A stretch of 38,418 nt of DNA, taken from positions 1-38,418 of the forward strand of contig JAUILH010000023.1 in the NCBI GenBank assembly GCA_030433115.1, written 5' to 3'. Below, piece by piece: positions 18,901 to 24,710 of this stretch. The notes beneath the pieces are model-generated. The model did not search any database. It worked only from the letters and a program-made list of their open reading frames with translations, and was not told the DNA's origin. Position 1 is the stretch's first letter, and each line of letters begins with the position of its first letter. A program made the position numbers and the translations under genes. The DNA comes from Bacteroidia bacterium (lineage in GTDB: Bacteria; Bacteroidota; Bacteroidia; Flavobacteriales_D; JAUILH01).

Positions 18901-19909
18901 GGTGAGGAAAGGTATCAATGGGACTGCCATCTCCATAATCCACTGTATAAATAGTTGAATTGTGATTCCCTCCGGCACCTGATATTGGGAAGCATAAATT
19001 CAGAGGACCACATCCATTCGTGTTACCTGGATTGGCGACTCCCACGGCTGGGTTAGTAATATTTGAAATGAGGTATTCCGTAGTGTCGATACAGCCATTT
19101 GTACCAGTAATGATATATAAGAGGTTGTATATGTTTCCTGGTGCATAAGTATGCATCACACCGGCACCCGGAAAAGTAGCTCCAGTAAAATCGGCACTGC
19201 CGTCTCCCCAAATAATCTGATAGTTGGCATTTGAAGTTGGTGTGCTGTTGTCGAATAAAGTGATGTCGAAGGGCGAACCATCACAGTTTTTAAAACTTGA
19301 AAAGGGATCCATTAATACGGGATCAGGGGATTGGTTAACGGTGACTGTTTCAATGTGGTTATCTGAACAACCATTGGCGTCTGTCACAGTTAAAGTCACG
19401 TTAAAGCTTTGTGTTCCGGAACCAGGTGCATAAAATTCATGACTTGGGTTAAGAGCAGAGGACGTGTTGCCATTCGAACCGGGATTATCAAAATCCCAGC
19501 TGTAAGTCAAACCATTCCCTGTTGAGTTGTTTAAGAAGCTAACAGGTACATTTGAACATTGATTATTAGGTCCAAAATTAAAATCAGCATTGGGAACTGG
19601 ATTAACTGTTACAGTGACTTGATCAGTGCAAGAGTTTCCTCCAACTGTAACAGTCACTGTATAGGTGGTTGTAGTGGCGGGATTTGCTGTTGGATTGGCA
19701 ATGTTTGGGTTGTTGAGTCCAGCTGCCGGAGACCAAGAGTAAGTTGCTGCACCGGGACCACCAGTAGGACTGCCGCCAATTGTGCCAGCGGTTCCTAAAC
19801 AAATATCAATATCCGGACCAGCATCAGCATTGCATTGGGCGGTTGATAGACTACTGTTAAATACGTAAATTAACAGAACCGCAATGGATATTAAATATCT
19901 GTTTTTCAA
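12941..19909 (-). CDS. giant secreted PKD-repeat surface protein with gliding-type (type B) T9SS C-terminal domain
   Basis: The protein has 2322 residues. A signal peptide (MKNRYLISIAVLLIYVF..., cut after STAQ) leads into an Ig-like domain, PKD-type domains (WDFGDG variants, about 105-600) and two Ig-like modules with CEGDT (about 660-800). Next come nine related units of about 73 residues (about 815-1476), each with an (V/A)-x-A-G-x-D opening, a Cys and GG-x-W-(S/T)-G. A second run of nine PKD domains (about 1480-2210) and a C-terminal block (2216-2322; KGLHIPNAMYPGHN, YDAWGNLLWES, YVWKVEA) follow. That block matches the gliding-motility-associated C-terminal domain that directs type IX export. 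Likely role: surface adhesin or matrix fibre (inference). It has many Cys, and paired Cys within repeats may form disulphides. It is coupled to the PorP/SprF gene downstream. Confidence 0.9.
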   Translation of the reverse strand: MKNRYLISIAVLLIYVFNSSLSTAQCNADAGPDIDICLGTAGTIGGSPTGGPGAATYSWSPAAGLNNPNIANPTANPATTTTYTVTVTVGGNSCTDQVTVTVNPVPNADFNFGPNNQCSNVPVSFLNNSTGNGLTYSWDFDNPGSNGNTSSALNPSHEFYAPGSGTQSFNVTLTVTDANGCSDNHIETVTVNQSPDPVLMDPFSSFKNCDGSPFDITLFDNSTPTSNANYQIIWGDGSADFTGATFPGAGVMHTYAPGNIYNLLYIITGTNGCIDTTEYLISNITNPAVGVANPGNTNGCGPLNLCFPISGAGGNHNSTIYTVDYGDGSPIDTFPHPVPPTICHTYTESSCGAGGAFTFTITAINSCDQSVATVNPVRVYTGPEAHFSAAPNPACVNTLVNFTNTSIEGFNNTCSNATFYQWDFGDGTTANVFNNAPQTHTYTTPGTYTVSLTASNSCGNSTETHTICIEAAPVPDFSITPKEGCLPLNVQSTNLTSAIDICDTTNLWTVTFNGSPCNPATGTFNFINGTDQNSINPEFEFLDPGEYIITLSVTNACGTFTHQDTVNVYTIPEIDFPPLGTICEGQAVSPIATFNDCDNPITSYNWTFPGGTPGTFNGQTPGSVTFNTAGTPTITVAATNSCGTANASQNVTVNAAPAIPTIGSNAPICEGDTLFLTSNAVAGGTYSWTGPNAFTSNLEDPFIPNTTAANSGAYQLVIDNGGCPSQPANLNVTIDPAPVVTVIPSPATICEGDTVSLTASGATTYTWSPATGLSATTGATVDAFPSSTIVYDVTGTTGGCDHTIQVTVNVNPLPLVDGGPDTTLCNQPVGEQLIGTPAGGSWSGPNITTGGIYTPAGVVTEEVFYSFTDGNGCTQIDTVQVNVIDPAIIALGNDTSVCLTSAILNLSASPAGGTWTGTNVSSGGAFTPATVGVNTLTYTFGSGSCTTSEDIEITVLDLPVVDAGLDETICIDNGILVLNGSPAGGGWSGSVVTAGGNFDPTLSGAGTFTVNYSYTDATTGCNNDDNLDITVNDLPLVNAGNDTTACNQPVAIQLTGTPVGGNWSGPHINAGGQFTPAGIGTFTVYYDYTDGNNCSNLDSLVVTVVDPIPADAGNDTTVCIDAGVFTLNGSPNGGNWSGTGVISNDFDPGVSGAGVHTVTYSVGVGSCLTTDNKDITVHDLPVVDAGADFDICLDANPLNLSGMPVGGTWSGNGITNPTGEFTAMTAGLGLHTLYYTYQDPVTGCNNIDSLVATVNALPIVSAGNDTTLCNQAIPVQFNGSPAGGIWSGPNMTSGGQFTPSGIGTFTVTYTYSLASGCSANDDMVITVVDPVQADAGPDVEFCINEPTINLGGLPAGGTWTGTNVLPNGDYSPITSGIFILDYSIGAGNCLTTDQIQVTVHDLPTVNAGLDQDFCISEPAVNFSGTPAGGTWSGVGITDPVLGTFDPATAGNGTHNIIYSYTDPVTTCLNTDTLLATVNPLPVPSFTNNPIACVGIAENFNNTSLGASSYQWDFGDGNGSIATNPSHTYNAIGTYTIQLIASSGTGCLDSISGTIDVMEPPTANFTVAPDSGCAPLNVAFTDLSSGQSISYSWNFGNGNTSNLANPANEVYQQGVLADSIYYIQLDVTNFCGTVSHTDSVQVMPSPTAIFGTNVNTGCSPLTLDFSNSSLGLPDTYFWDFGDGTTSNTSDSLFNHTFTTGASDTTYTIMLVVENECGSDTAYHTITVLPNSVTAFFNADQTVGCEPLTVNFTQFSQSSTFYSWDFGDGNVSTLHDPTHTFVNPGTYNVQLFVNDGCSYDTASVSITVNPSPVVDFTTAPDSVCVNQDFTFTNLSVGLASVDWDFGDGNTSTLSNPNHSYISSGTYNVTLTGTSLTNGCTASITKPVVVRVNPIADFNFNPPNGCYPLPVNFTNTSSNATFYEWYFGDGNSSVNTSPNHTYGIDGNFVITLVATHLNGCTDTTQQNITVYPVPSADFDLSQDSSCYIPVTVNFTNNSTGAVAYAWDFDNGQTSALTDPTTDYTTTGTYSIELVASNQFGCTDTMTKDFTVYPLPIADFTISGDTACALQAVNFTNNSTFGTNYVWDFGDGNTSTDANPSHEYTAPGNYIITLHTYGLGGCGDTVSLSTPIVVHPSPTADFSYVNVQNPDPLSGTVEYTNLSSGALSYEWWFGSFGTSTDVNPIFRFYQIGEFSTTLVATNEFGCTDTIVKNVIVDYFKGLHIPNAMYPGHNSFEVANFIPKGVGLESYHIGVYDAWGNLLWESSAIDTDGRPTEYWDGTFEGVPMPQDAYVWKVEATFRDNTIWQGKKYSNGSLKRSGTVTILR

Positions 19910-19974
19910 CTGAAAAGATTAATTCAGTGCAAATATTTTACAATTTGATCAAAAGCTATATACGTTAAATAGCG

Positions 19975-19982
19975 TATTTTTG
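19975..19982 (+). promoter_or_regulatory. putative -7 element for the 91-residue gene
   Basis: TATTTTTG is an exact TAnnTTTG box. It ends 7 nt before the ATG at 19990, so transcription would start at or beside the start codon. No clear -33 TTG is seen at the usual distance. Confidence 0.35.
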
Positions 19983-19989
19983 CTCCAGA

Positions 19990-20265
19990 ATGAATGGTAT
20001 GAAGATAGCAAAGACGAATATTGCGGGATTTGAGTGTTTCATTATTTTAAGTGATGGTCTTTTAGATAAAGAGGCGAAACAGCAAATTCAGGAGGAAATT
20101 TTCCACAAATATGGGGAGATAGTCATCTACAATGCCAGTTCAAAAACCGGAGAGGGAGATCTATGGACAACCAATAAGTATGGTTTGGAAAACGACCGTC
20201 ATGATGACTACCAAAACATTGATTTTGAGTTTGTTTTGTTCAAAGACCCATCGTTTTATATCTGA
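19990..20265 (+). CDS. small protein of unknown function (91 aa)
   Basis: This 91-residue protein starts MNGMKIAKTNIAGFECFII and has no signal peptide or membrane segment. It has a mixed alpha/beta look: a hydrophobic strand (FECFIIL), a charged helix (DKEAKQQIQEEIFHKY), a strand (EIVIYNAS) and an acidic aromatic tail (DFEFVLFKD). I do not recognise a family. It could begin at ATG 19990 or at the fourth codon, ATG 19999; an exact -7 box at 19975-19982 supports active transcription and a very short leader. It is divergent from the giant PKD gene and 112 bp upstream of the glucosaminidase-type gene, which has its own promoter. The codons look like those of its neighbours, so I think it is real. 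Confidence 0.6.
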   Translation: MNGMKIAKTNIAGFECFIILSDGLLDKEAKQQIQEEIFHKYGEIVIYNASSKTGEGDLWTTNKYGLENDRHDDYQNIDFEFVLFKDPSFYI

Positions 20266-20348
20266 ATTTTGCCCCATTAAAACGTCATTTTAACCCAGTG
20301 AAACGACTTTTTGTCTAATTATTGGTGTATGTCTCGAAAAAAGGGTCA

Positions 20349-20356
20349 TATCTTTG
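20349..20356 (+). promoter_or_regulatory. -7 element for the glucosaminidase-type gene
   Basis: TATCTTTG followed by CACC is a textbook Bacteroidota -7 box. The start site would fall near 20362, giving a 16-nt leader before the ATG at 20378. A TTGG about 23 nt upstream may act as the -33 element. Confidence 0.55.
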
Positions 20357-20377
20357 CACCCGCAAAAAAAACGAGAT

Positions 20378-20887
20378 ATGCGTTCTATTGTAAACATATT
20401 ATTATTGGTTGTTATCAACGTTGTTTTCGTCTATTCCGGATCTGCAACAGGCGGAGAAGAAAAGGATGATAAATCGGAAAAAGGAACTTCTGCTGAAGGT
20501 GTTGTTGAAGAAGCACCTGAAGAAGTGGTAGAAGAAGCCATTGAAATTGAAGCAGATGTCATTCCGGAATTGACTGTTGAGAATTTGAAATTGCAGCTTG
20601 AAAAGGCTGGTGTAGAAGAAGTGGATGTTGTCTTAAGACAAGCTATTTTGGAGACCGGTTGGTTCAAGTGTACATCCTGCTCACTTGGATCGAACAACTT
20701 GTTTGGTTTTTTCTACAAAGGGAAATACCTCAAGTTTGATAATTGGGTGGAATCTGTTGAATACTACAAATGGTGGCAAGATAAACTTTACAACGGAGGA
20801 GATTATTATACTTTTCTTAAGAAAGTGGGCTATGCAACAAGCCCCAATTACATCAAGCACCTGGAGAGTTTGAAAGGGGCATATTAA
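20378..20887 (+). CDS. exported glucosaminidase-domain protein
   Basis: This 169-residue protein begins with a signal peptide or membrane anchor (MRSIVNILLLVVINVVFVYSG), followed by an acidic low-complexity linker (about 25-62, mostly Glu, Val and Ala) and a C-terminal domain (about 65-169). That domain resembles the glucosaminidase/FlgJ-type lysozyme-like fold: VLRQAILETGWF with the candidate catalytic Glu, SNNLFGFFYKGKY, the WVESVEYYKWWQ helix and YATSPNYIKHL. Such domains cleave the glycan backbone of peptidoglycan. I chose ATG 20378 because an in-frame TTG at 20354 lies inside the -7 box and would spoil the signal peptide. The stop codon directly abuts the stop of the convergent serine hydrolase gene. 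Confidence 0.78.
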   Translation: MRSIVNILLLVVINVVFVYSGSATGGEEKDDKSEKGTSAEGVVEEAPEEVVEEAIEIEADVIPELTVENLKLQLEKAGVEEVDVVLRQAILETGWFKCTSCSLGSNNLFGFFYKGKYLKFDNWVESVEYYKWWQDKLYNGGDYYTFLKKVGYATSPNYIKHLESLKGAY

Positions 20888-21964
20888 TCAATCGGTTGGT
20901 ATTGATTGAAGATGTTCTAATGCACTTTTTCCTAATGTCTTGAATAGGGGGAATCCAATGGTGTTGTATTGATAGATGTCGTCTCCAAGTACATCATTAT
21001 CATTTAGATAGATTTTAGCCGATAATATAAAGCGGGTATTCGAATTTAAATCATGTACATAGGCATGATCGATCATAAAACCATACGCTCTTCCAACAAT
21101 ATTGACAATGGTCAGGTTTTTAGGAATGTTTGTACTGTCGTTCCCTATCAATAAATATTTGGTATGACCGTCCACTTTTGTTGTATCACCATAGTCATTC
21201 GGTGTCATCGATAAAAACCTGATCAAAGAATCCTTCTCTTGAGTAGTTATTCCAAGAGATGCATGGTCAAAAATCAGTCTTTTAAGCAGATTGTGGTCTG
21301 TTTTAAGAGGGAGGTAATTGTGATCTTTGAAGTTTCTGGGCTTGTTATGAAATTTGCCACTGTAATAATGTGCGTTTCCAATTTTGGCCTTTAAACCATG
21401 TTTGAAGCTGCCTTTATATTTACGTTTTACGCTTATAGAATCAAGGGAAGTCGCATTGGATCGTCGCCAATAACGCTTTTTACATCCTAATAAGCGTCTG
21501 CTAACCTGTCCGTCAATGGCATGAGAATTCATATATGTTTGCATGCCACCAGCACCGCTTAACTCGAACAGGTAGTTGTAAGAAGGATTGTCACTGAAAA
21601 CCAGCATTTTCTTTAGAAGGGAATCAACCCGGTAGGTATCCACATAGTCGTAAGCACCACAAACACGAACTTTTTCCATAGTATATTCATGTTCTAAATC
21701 ATAGTTATGTAGAACCTGAAGTGAAAGTGGCAATTTTACCGTGGATGCAGGATAGTAATAGGATGTGCTGTCTCCAATGTGATAACTTCTCACACTCAAT
21801 CTACCATCGCTTTCATCAATGGTGGTAAGTAAGCATTCAAATTTGAATTTCGGATTGGCTCTGATACTGTCCATTCCGTCAATTTGAGACAGTATGTGAT
21901 CGAGTGGAGATTGTGCATTACAAATCTGACAAATGAACAGGCAGATTATTGAAAGGCGTCTCAT
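20888..21964 (-). CDS. beta-lactamase-fold (class A-like) serine hydrolase, exported
   Basis: This 358-residue protein has a signal peptide (MRRLSIICLFICQICNAQ). Its catalytic SxxK motif is STVK in YYPASTVKLPLSL (Ser74, Lys77) and SDN stands at 124-126 (FSDNPSYNYL), the arrangement of class A beta-lactamases and related penicillin-binding hydrolases. The third motif, normally Lys-Thr/Ser/Val-Gly, appears as Ile-Val-Gly at 289-291 before RAYGFMIDHAYV, so its Lys is missing. The substrate is unknown; a DD-peptidase, esterase or amidase role is as likely as beta-lactamase activity. The start ATG at 21964 overlaps the upstream lipoprotein stop (ATGA), placing it third in an operon with a permease. 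The glucosaminidase-type gene faces it from the other side. Confidence 0.82.
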   Translation of the reverse strand: MRRLSIICLFICQICNAQSPLDHILSQIDGMDSIRANPKFKFECLLTTIDESDGRLSVRSYHIGDSTSYYYPASTVKLPLSLQVLHNYDLEHEYTMEKVRVCGAYDYVDTYRVDSLLKKMLVFSDNPSYNYLFELSGAGGMQTYMNSHAIDGQVSRRLLGCKKRYWRRSNATSLDSISVKRKYKGSFKHGLKAKIGNAHYYSGKFHNKPRNFKDHNYLPLKTDHNLLKRLIFDHASLGITTQEKDSLIRFLSMTPNDYGDTTKVDGHTKYLLIGNDSTNIPKNLTIVNIVGRAYGFMIDHAYVHDLNSNTRFILSAKIYLNDNDVLGDDIYQYNTIGFPLFKTLGKSALEHLQSIPTD

Positions 21965-23190
21965 TGTCTCACAAAAATCTGATGATTTTGAATTTTGTCT
22001 CCCACAATGTGATAGCCTAATGAGAAAGGGAGTTCATCCAGTTTTTGTGTTTTCTTGGTGTTATCGTAAAGTGCATTCAAGTCTGGTTGATACATGCGAT
22101 CGGTGAAATTCTTTATTGGACGGGTGTAATCTCCGAGTAGGTGAATGGTCCATTGCGCTTGATCTAAATAACGCAGAGGAATTCCCGTGTCGTCCTGGAA
22201 AACACAGTCCGCCGTTCTCAAAATACCATCTCTTACCACCCCAAAACCTTCATAGTGCATGAGGTAAGAAGCGGCTTTGACAAATGCATTGCTTTCAGGA
22301 ATCCTTTGCTCCAAAAATGTTTTAAAGTTTGGGTGAACTTTATCCAAATCTCTGTCGCTAATGCTTCTACTGAAGTAGCTGAGGGTTTTTATTTTGTCAT
22401 CCCCAACTGCTCTAAATTTAAACTGAACTGCCTGGTTTTTATCATAGCTCAAAGAGTCGTGCTTGTATATCCGGCCTAAATTGTCCACTTCAATGGGGTA
22501 AACATCTATAATTTCGTGTCCTGTTCTTGCTAAAAAAGCATAAAATAAAGGCAATACACCATCCGCTTTCTCTGCTGTGAGGTCCTCCATCATGTGCGTA
22601 GTAATAAAGTAACTTTTGGATAAAATATCTCTCAAGCTTTTTCGCATGGACCTCAGAAAGGTAGCATGTTGGCTTTCGTTAAAGGCATCAATGTCAGGCA
22701 AATCATACACTTTTTCCAGGGCAATCATGTAATACTCTGAAGCTTCAGGATAAAAGCTGTGTGCATGCAAAAAATCCGGACCCGAGAATGGATAGAATAG
22801 GGGAAGTGTGTCGTTGAGGTAGTCACTTAAAGTAGAGTCTCCCCAGGATTTTAAAGCATTTAGTCGGTTGGTTTCAAGATTCTGCCATTGCTTGTCAATA
22901 TCCTGTTGGTAGGATCTCCATGCCGTGTTAGAATAAATCGAAGACATTGAATCACCAGTACTCATACCACCCAGATAATAGGCAAGTTTGGTTTGAGCCG
23001 TATCTGCTGGGATAATAACTTCAGGTTTATCAATAGACTGGGTAGAATCGGCTTCATGCTTTTCCGACTCTTTGTTGTGTGTGTTGTTTTGATCTTCTGT
23101 GGAGGCTGTTTGTTCTTTTTCTCCACATCCGATCAGACTAGTTATCAAGAATGTCAGTAGAATTCGAGTCGAGTGCATCGGTATCCTCAT
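21961..23190 (-). CDS. lipoprotein of unknown function, overlaps permease gene
   Basis: This 409-residue protein has a lipoprotein signal (RILLTFLITSLIGC; Cys22 from the first ATG), followed by a Ser/Thr/Glu/Lys-rich linker (about 23-60) and a soluble, mainly helical domain with many aromatic and acidic residues. I do not recognise the family. The start is ATG 23190 or the fifth codon, ATG 23178. Either way the gene begins inside the permease gene, overlapping it by 53 or 41 bp in another frame. No later start keeps the lipobox, so the overlap is real. Its stop overlaps the serine hydrolase start by 4 bp. It probably sits in the periplasm or on the outer membrane and works with the hydrolase (inference from coupling only). 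Confidence 0.75.
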   Translation of the reverse strand: MRIPMHSTRILLTFLITSLIGCGEKEQTASTEDQNNTHNKESEKHEADSTQSIDKPEVIIPADTAQTKLAYYLGGMSTGDSMSSIYSNTAWRSYQQDIDKQWQNLETNRLNALKSWGDSTLSDYLNDTLPLFYPFSGPDFLHAHSFYPEASEYYMIALEKVYDLPDIDAFNESQHATFLRSMRKSLRDILSKSYFITTHMMEDLTAEKADGVLPLFYAFLARTGHEIIDVYPIEVDNLGRIYKHDSLSYDKNQAVQFKFRAVGDDKIKTLSYFSRSISDRDLDKVHPNFKTFLEQRIPESNAFVKAASYLMHYEGFGVVRDGILRTADCVFQDDTGIPLRYLDQAQWTIHLLGDYTRPIKNFTDRMYQPDLNALYDNTKKTQKLDELPFSLGYHIVGDKIQNHQIFVRQ

Positions 23191-24607
23191 AATCTGTATC
23201 GTTGTTATTTTTTTTATTCTCTGCTAAAAAGTAAATGATGATACCCGGTACCAAAATAATTAAGGCATACAACAATTTACTTGGATCTTCTTTCACAAAG
23301 TAAATAATCATCCAGATAGTGGCTAAAATGAAGATAATGGGGGTAATTGGATAGCCCCAGGTTCTGACAATGCCATCATTTGATGAACTAGAATCTATTG
23401 CATCCTTTTGACCGGGTAGTGGCAACCCTTTACTCTTTTTATATCTGATAATAAATACACCTATCACAGTGAGTAAGGAGAATAAAAATAATATAAATCC
23501 GATGGTTTGAATAAGCTCTTGAAAACTTGAGATTAGAACTAAAATCATAGCGATAATCCCTTGCAGAATAATGGCGTATATGGGCGTGCCTCCTTCACTT
23601 TTGGTGGTGAGCTTTCTGAAAATAGAATAGTCTTTTCCCATAGACTCAGTTACCTTAGGACCGGCAATCATCATAGCGCTCATGGTTGAAATCATAGCAA
23701 TGCTGAATATCCCCGAAAATATGACACCAATGTCATCTCCAAACAAATTGATGGCCACAATGTTGCCAATTTCTGCCTGACCAGCAATTTGAGAGAATTC
23801 AGATGAATACATAAATACGGCATTGATGACCACATAAATAATGGTCACAAGAATGGTTCCCAGTACGAGGGAGAAAGGCAATGATTTTTTCGGATTTTCC
23901 ACATTTCCCGCAATGTATGCAGAGGCATTCCATCCTGAATAAGAATACATGACCCAAACCAAAGAACCAGCAAATGGGAGGCTAAATACGTATTCCCAGG
24001 TTATATCGGAAATGGAAAAATCTACCGAGCTAGGCTCAAAGTCACTCACAAAAAATGGAGCTACACAGAAAAAAGCAATTAAACTAACTTTAATACCAGT
24101 CAAAATATTTTGAACAAGTCCACCGGTTTTTACACCTTGCATATGCACCATTGAAAGCACTGCTATTGCTATGAGAGATGTGAACTTATAGTTAGGGATA
24201 AATTCTCCGAATATGTAATAACCACTGTCCGTATCTAAACCAAGTATTGGAGCACTGTATTCTCCAATGACAATGGCTGAAGCTGCAATGGCACCGGCAA
24301 ATCCAACCAAAAGAGATACCCAACCCGAAATAAATCCCAGCGCCGGATGGTATAGTTTGGTAAGAAACGTATACTCACCACCAGACTCTTTATAAGTTGT
24401 GGCAATTTCCGTATATGCAAAGGCACCACACAGCGCAATAATACCACCAAGCGTCCAAATGATTAATATGGTCGCAGCATTAGGGATGCCACCATATTCT
24501 TGAGGCAAAACCTGATACCCCAGGGATGTGAATACCCCAACACCAATCATGTTTGCCATGACCATTGACAATGCTACCCACTTGGTGTATTTTTTAGTTT
24601 TTTCCAT
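23138..24607 (-). CDS. APC-family amino acid permease
   Basis: This 489-residue inner-membrane transporter has about 12 hydrophobic segments from residue 10 to about 465. The first carries the APC signature GVGVFTSLG, which lies in the unwound substrate-binding part of helix 1, and the loop after helix 2 has the family's AYTEIATTYKESGGEYTFL. Further blocks include YSYSGWNASAYIAGNVENPKKSLP in helix 6 and its following loop (about 225-250). The C-terminal tail is short and strongly acidic (Asp, Asn, Ser, Thr). Closest in type to amino-acid/polyamine/organocation carriers; the substrate cannot be told from sequence. It is the first gene of an overlapping trio with a lipoprotein and a serine hydrolase, 103 bp after the SpoIIE phosphatase gene on the same strand. 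Confidence 0.9.
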   Translation of the reverse strand: MEKTKKYTKWVALSMVMANMIGVGVFTSLGYQVLPQEYGGIPNAATILIIWTLGGIIALCGAFAYTEIATTYKESGGEYTFLTKLYHPALGFISGWVSLLVGFAGAIAASAIVIGEYSAPILGLDTDSGYYIFGEFIPNYKFTSLIAIAVLSMVHMQGVKTGGLVQNILTGIKVSLIAFFCVAPFFVSDFEPSSVDFSISDITWEYVFSLPFAGSLVWVMYSYSGWNASAYIAGNVENPKKSLPFSLVLGTILVTIIYVVINAVFMYSSEFSQIAGQAEIGNIVAINLFGDDIGVIFSGIFSIAMISTMSAMMIAGPKVTESMGKDYSIFRKLTTKSEGGTPIYAIILQGIIAMILVLISSFQELIQTIGFILFLFSLLTVIGVFIIRYKKSKGLPLPGQKDAIDSSSSNDGIVRTWGYPITPIIFILATIWMIIYFVKEDPSKLLYALIILVPGIIIYFLAENKKNNNDTDYEDTDALDSNSTDILDN

Positions 24608-24710
24608 AAATCGTGGGTAAACATACGGATAAGATTATAGAGTCTTGAGAAGATCGACTACTTGATATGAACAATCAAGGATTTGAAAACATTGAGAAAT
24701 TATTCGCTAA

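Noticed and set aside
12941-19909. DNA-level repetition suggestive of a CRISPR array or satellite
   Set aside because: The periodicity of about 220 bp follows the protein modules, and the frame is open throughout. It is coding repeat, not an array.
20354-20377. Upstream TTG start for the glucosaminidase-type gene
   Set aside because: The TTG is part of the -7 box TATCTTTG, so it cannot be in the message.
24661-24679. CTTGAT-ATCAAG hairpin as terminator of the reg_prop-SpoIIE gene
   Set aside because: The position is downstream on the minus strand, but the stem has only six pairs and no T run follows, so it is not supported.
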